Origin: Candidatus Heimdallarchaeota archaeon
GTDB lineage: Archaea > Asgardarchaeota > Heimdallarchaeia > Heimdallarchaeales > Kariarchaeaceae
DNA: 23,733 nucleotides
Assembly (NCBI GenBank): GCA_030668165.1
Contig: DAOUUM010000003.1
Location: 1-23,733, forward strand
Reading direction: 5' to 3'
The translations under genes and the position numbers were made by a program. The notes under the pieces were generated by a model, which was not told where the DNA came from, did no database searches, and saw only the letters and a program-made list of their open reading frames with translations. How positions within the stretch are numbered: position 1 is the first letter of the stretch; the number at the start of each line of letters is the position of its first letter. This document shows, piece after piece, positions 22,809 through 23,733 of the stretch.

Positions 22809-23733
22809 ATGACTGAAGTAATAACTGAATTAATTGAGATAAATTTTGAAAATAATCTAATAGACGAGATTGAAAAATTTGGCGGACTAGATGCCAGTGC
22901 CTGTATCAACTGTGGTAATTGTACTGCAATTTGTGGACTAACGGGTGAAGGTGAGGGTGATTTTCCAAGAAAAATCATTCGATACATGCAACTGGGTCAA
23001 AAAGAGAAAATGCTGTCGAGTACCGCTTCTTGGTTGTGCTATTACTGTGGCGAGTGTTCGGCTAGCTGTCCAAAAGGTGCAAATCCTGGGGAAATTATGA
23101 TGGCCGTGAGAAGATGGTCAATAGGAGAATATGATACCTCTGGCAAGGCAAAGAAACTATTTACTTCAAAAAAGGCTTCTTGGTTAACAATACTCGGTTG
23201 GGCACTATTCCCACTTATTGGTATGCTAATAATACAAACTTTTGGTCTTTTTGGTGCCGAAATCGTAACCGATACGGTACAACTTAATAAATTTGCACCT
23301 GTTTATCTAATATGGATTGGTACTCTTTTGACTGGAGCATATAAAGGGAAGTATCTAGTTGGGGGGATCTATAACATGTGGAAGTTGATTTTGGGTGATA
23401 TAAAACCAAAAATACCACTCTCGGTTTATGTTTCAGAATTCAAAGTTATGGTAATTCACATGGTAACCCAAAATAGATGGAGGAAGTGTGGAAGTGCCAA
23501 TTGGAGATGGTTTAAGCACTTCTTGCTAGTAACTGCATATGCAACAATGTTTGTACTAATCTTTCTCTTCCTCTGGTGGTTCCAAACAGATGAAATATTG
23601 CCCCTCTACCATCCTCAAAGATGGCTGGGATATTATGCAACCATAATAATGATATTCACGTCCATTGATATCATTTATGGCCGAATGCGTAAAAAAGATG
23701 AGATCCATAAATTTTCAACACCATCGGATTGGA
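22809..23733 (+). CDS. QmoC-like protein: HdrC iron-sulfur domain fused to a membrane cytochrome b-type domain (partial)
   Basis: The first 308 residues are present; the gene runs off the right edge. The HdrC-type domain (1-115) has two [4Fe-4S] motifs: Cys32/35/38/42 (CINCGNCTAIC) and Cys77/80/83/87 (CYYCGECSASCP). Membrane segments follow at about 125-147, 162-180, 236-257 and 273-292. His217 (VIHMVTQNRW), His237 (FKHFLLVTAYATMF) and His268 are candidate heme-b ligands, as in NarI/DsrM/QmoC-type proteins. In QmoC this domain exchanges electrons with membrane quinones. AAGGAGG at 22794-22800 precedes the ATG. It anchors the HdrA-like pair to the membrane. An HdrB-like protein could follow beyond the edge. 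Confidence 0.85.
   Translation, partial: MTEVITELIEINFENNLIDEIEKFGGLDASACINCGNCTAICGLTGEGEGDFPRKIIRYMQLGQKEKMLSSTASWLCYYCGECSASCPKGANPGEIMMAVRRWSIGEYDTSGKAKKLFTSKKASWLTILGWALFPLIGMLIIQTFGLFGAEIVTDTVQLNKFAPVYLIWIGTLLTGAYKGKYLVGGIYNMWKLILGDIKPKIPLSVYVSEFKVMVIHMVTQNRWRKCGSANWRWFKHFLLVTAYATMFVLIFLFLWWFQTDEILPLYHPQRWLGYYATIIMIFTSIDIIYGRMRKKDEIHKFSTPSDW

Noticed and set aside
22445..22987. 180-codon minus-strand frame over the end of the Hdr/Qmo-like operon
   Set aside because: It is antisense to three genes with clear start sites and motifs; its hydrophobic runs come from complementing charged codons.

Overview
The window is AT-rich and looks archaeal. Most single genes have a TATA-like box centred about 24-30 bases upstream of the start codon and no Shine-Dalgarno site, which fits leaderless mRNAs. 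Genes inside operons carry GGAGG or AGGTGAG sites. The gene content (HdrA/MvhD/HdrC homologues, a uroporphyrinogen-decarboxylase-like methyltransferase, a bacterial-type GrpE, PadR/HAAS/DUF4097 envelope proteins) suggests a mesophilic archaeon with many bacterial-type genes. An Asgard lineage is my guess; nothing here proves it.

Layout. Positions 72-5071 hold unrelated single genes: an MFS transporter, a thioredoxin-like protein, an anchored SGNH hydrolase, a HAD phosphatase, a DUF998-like membrane protein and an alpha/beta hydrolase. Positions 5120-7259 (minus strand) form a tight operon of a PadR-type regulator, an unknown two-TM protein and a HAAS/DUF1700-type membrane protein; upstream lie four copies of an operator-like repeat (7319-7404). 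Positions 7539-12103 hold small membrane proteins, an OsmC-family protein, a 630-residue polytopic membrane protein and a DUF4097-type surface protein with TTGS repeats. Positions 12317-15715 hold a VOC protein, an MBL-fold hydrolase, a secreted and membrane-anchored metallophosphoesterase and a polytopic membrane protein. Positions 15841-17643 hold GrpE and the UROD-like protein.

Positions 17644-18640 contain no convincing protein gene. Within them, about 17804-18095 on the minus strand is GC-richer than its surroundings, is bounded by a 9-bp terminal helix, contains several perfect hairpins and sits behind a strong TATA box. I call it a structured RNA. Some words resemble RNase P RNA, but strict RNase P and SRP signatures are missing.

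From 18641 to the right edge runs the most interesting part: an operon of a TusA-like sulfur carrier, a stand-alone MvhD-like protein, two different HdrA-like flavoproteins, a 100-residue unknown, and an HdrC-type iron-sulfur protein fused to a NarI/QmoC-like membrane domain (cut by the edge). I read it as a QmoABC-like membrane-bound heterodisulfide-reductase-type complex in which the MvhD part is a separate gene and a TusA protein is added. This would link a sulfur or thiol redox reaction to the membrane quinone pool. Several iron-sulfur ligands are lost compared with the parent families, so the chemistry may differ from that of classical Qmo.
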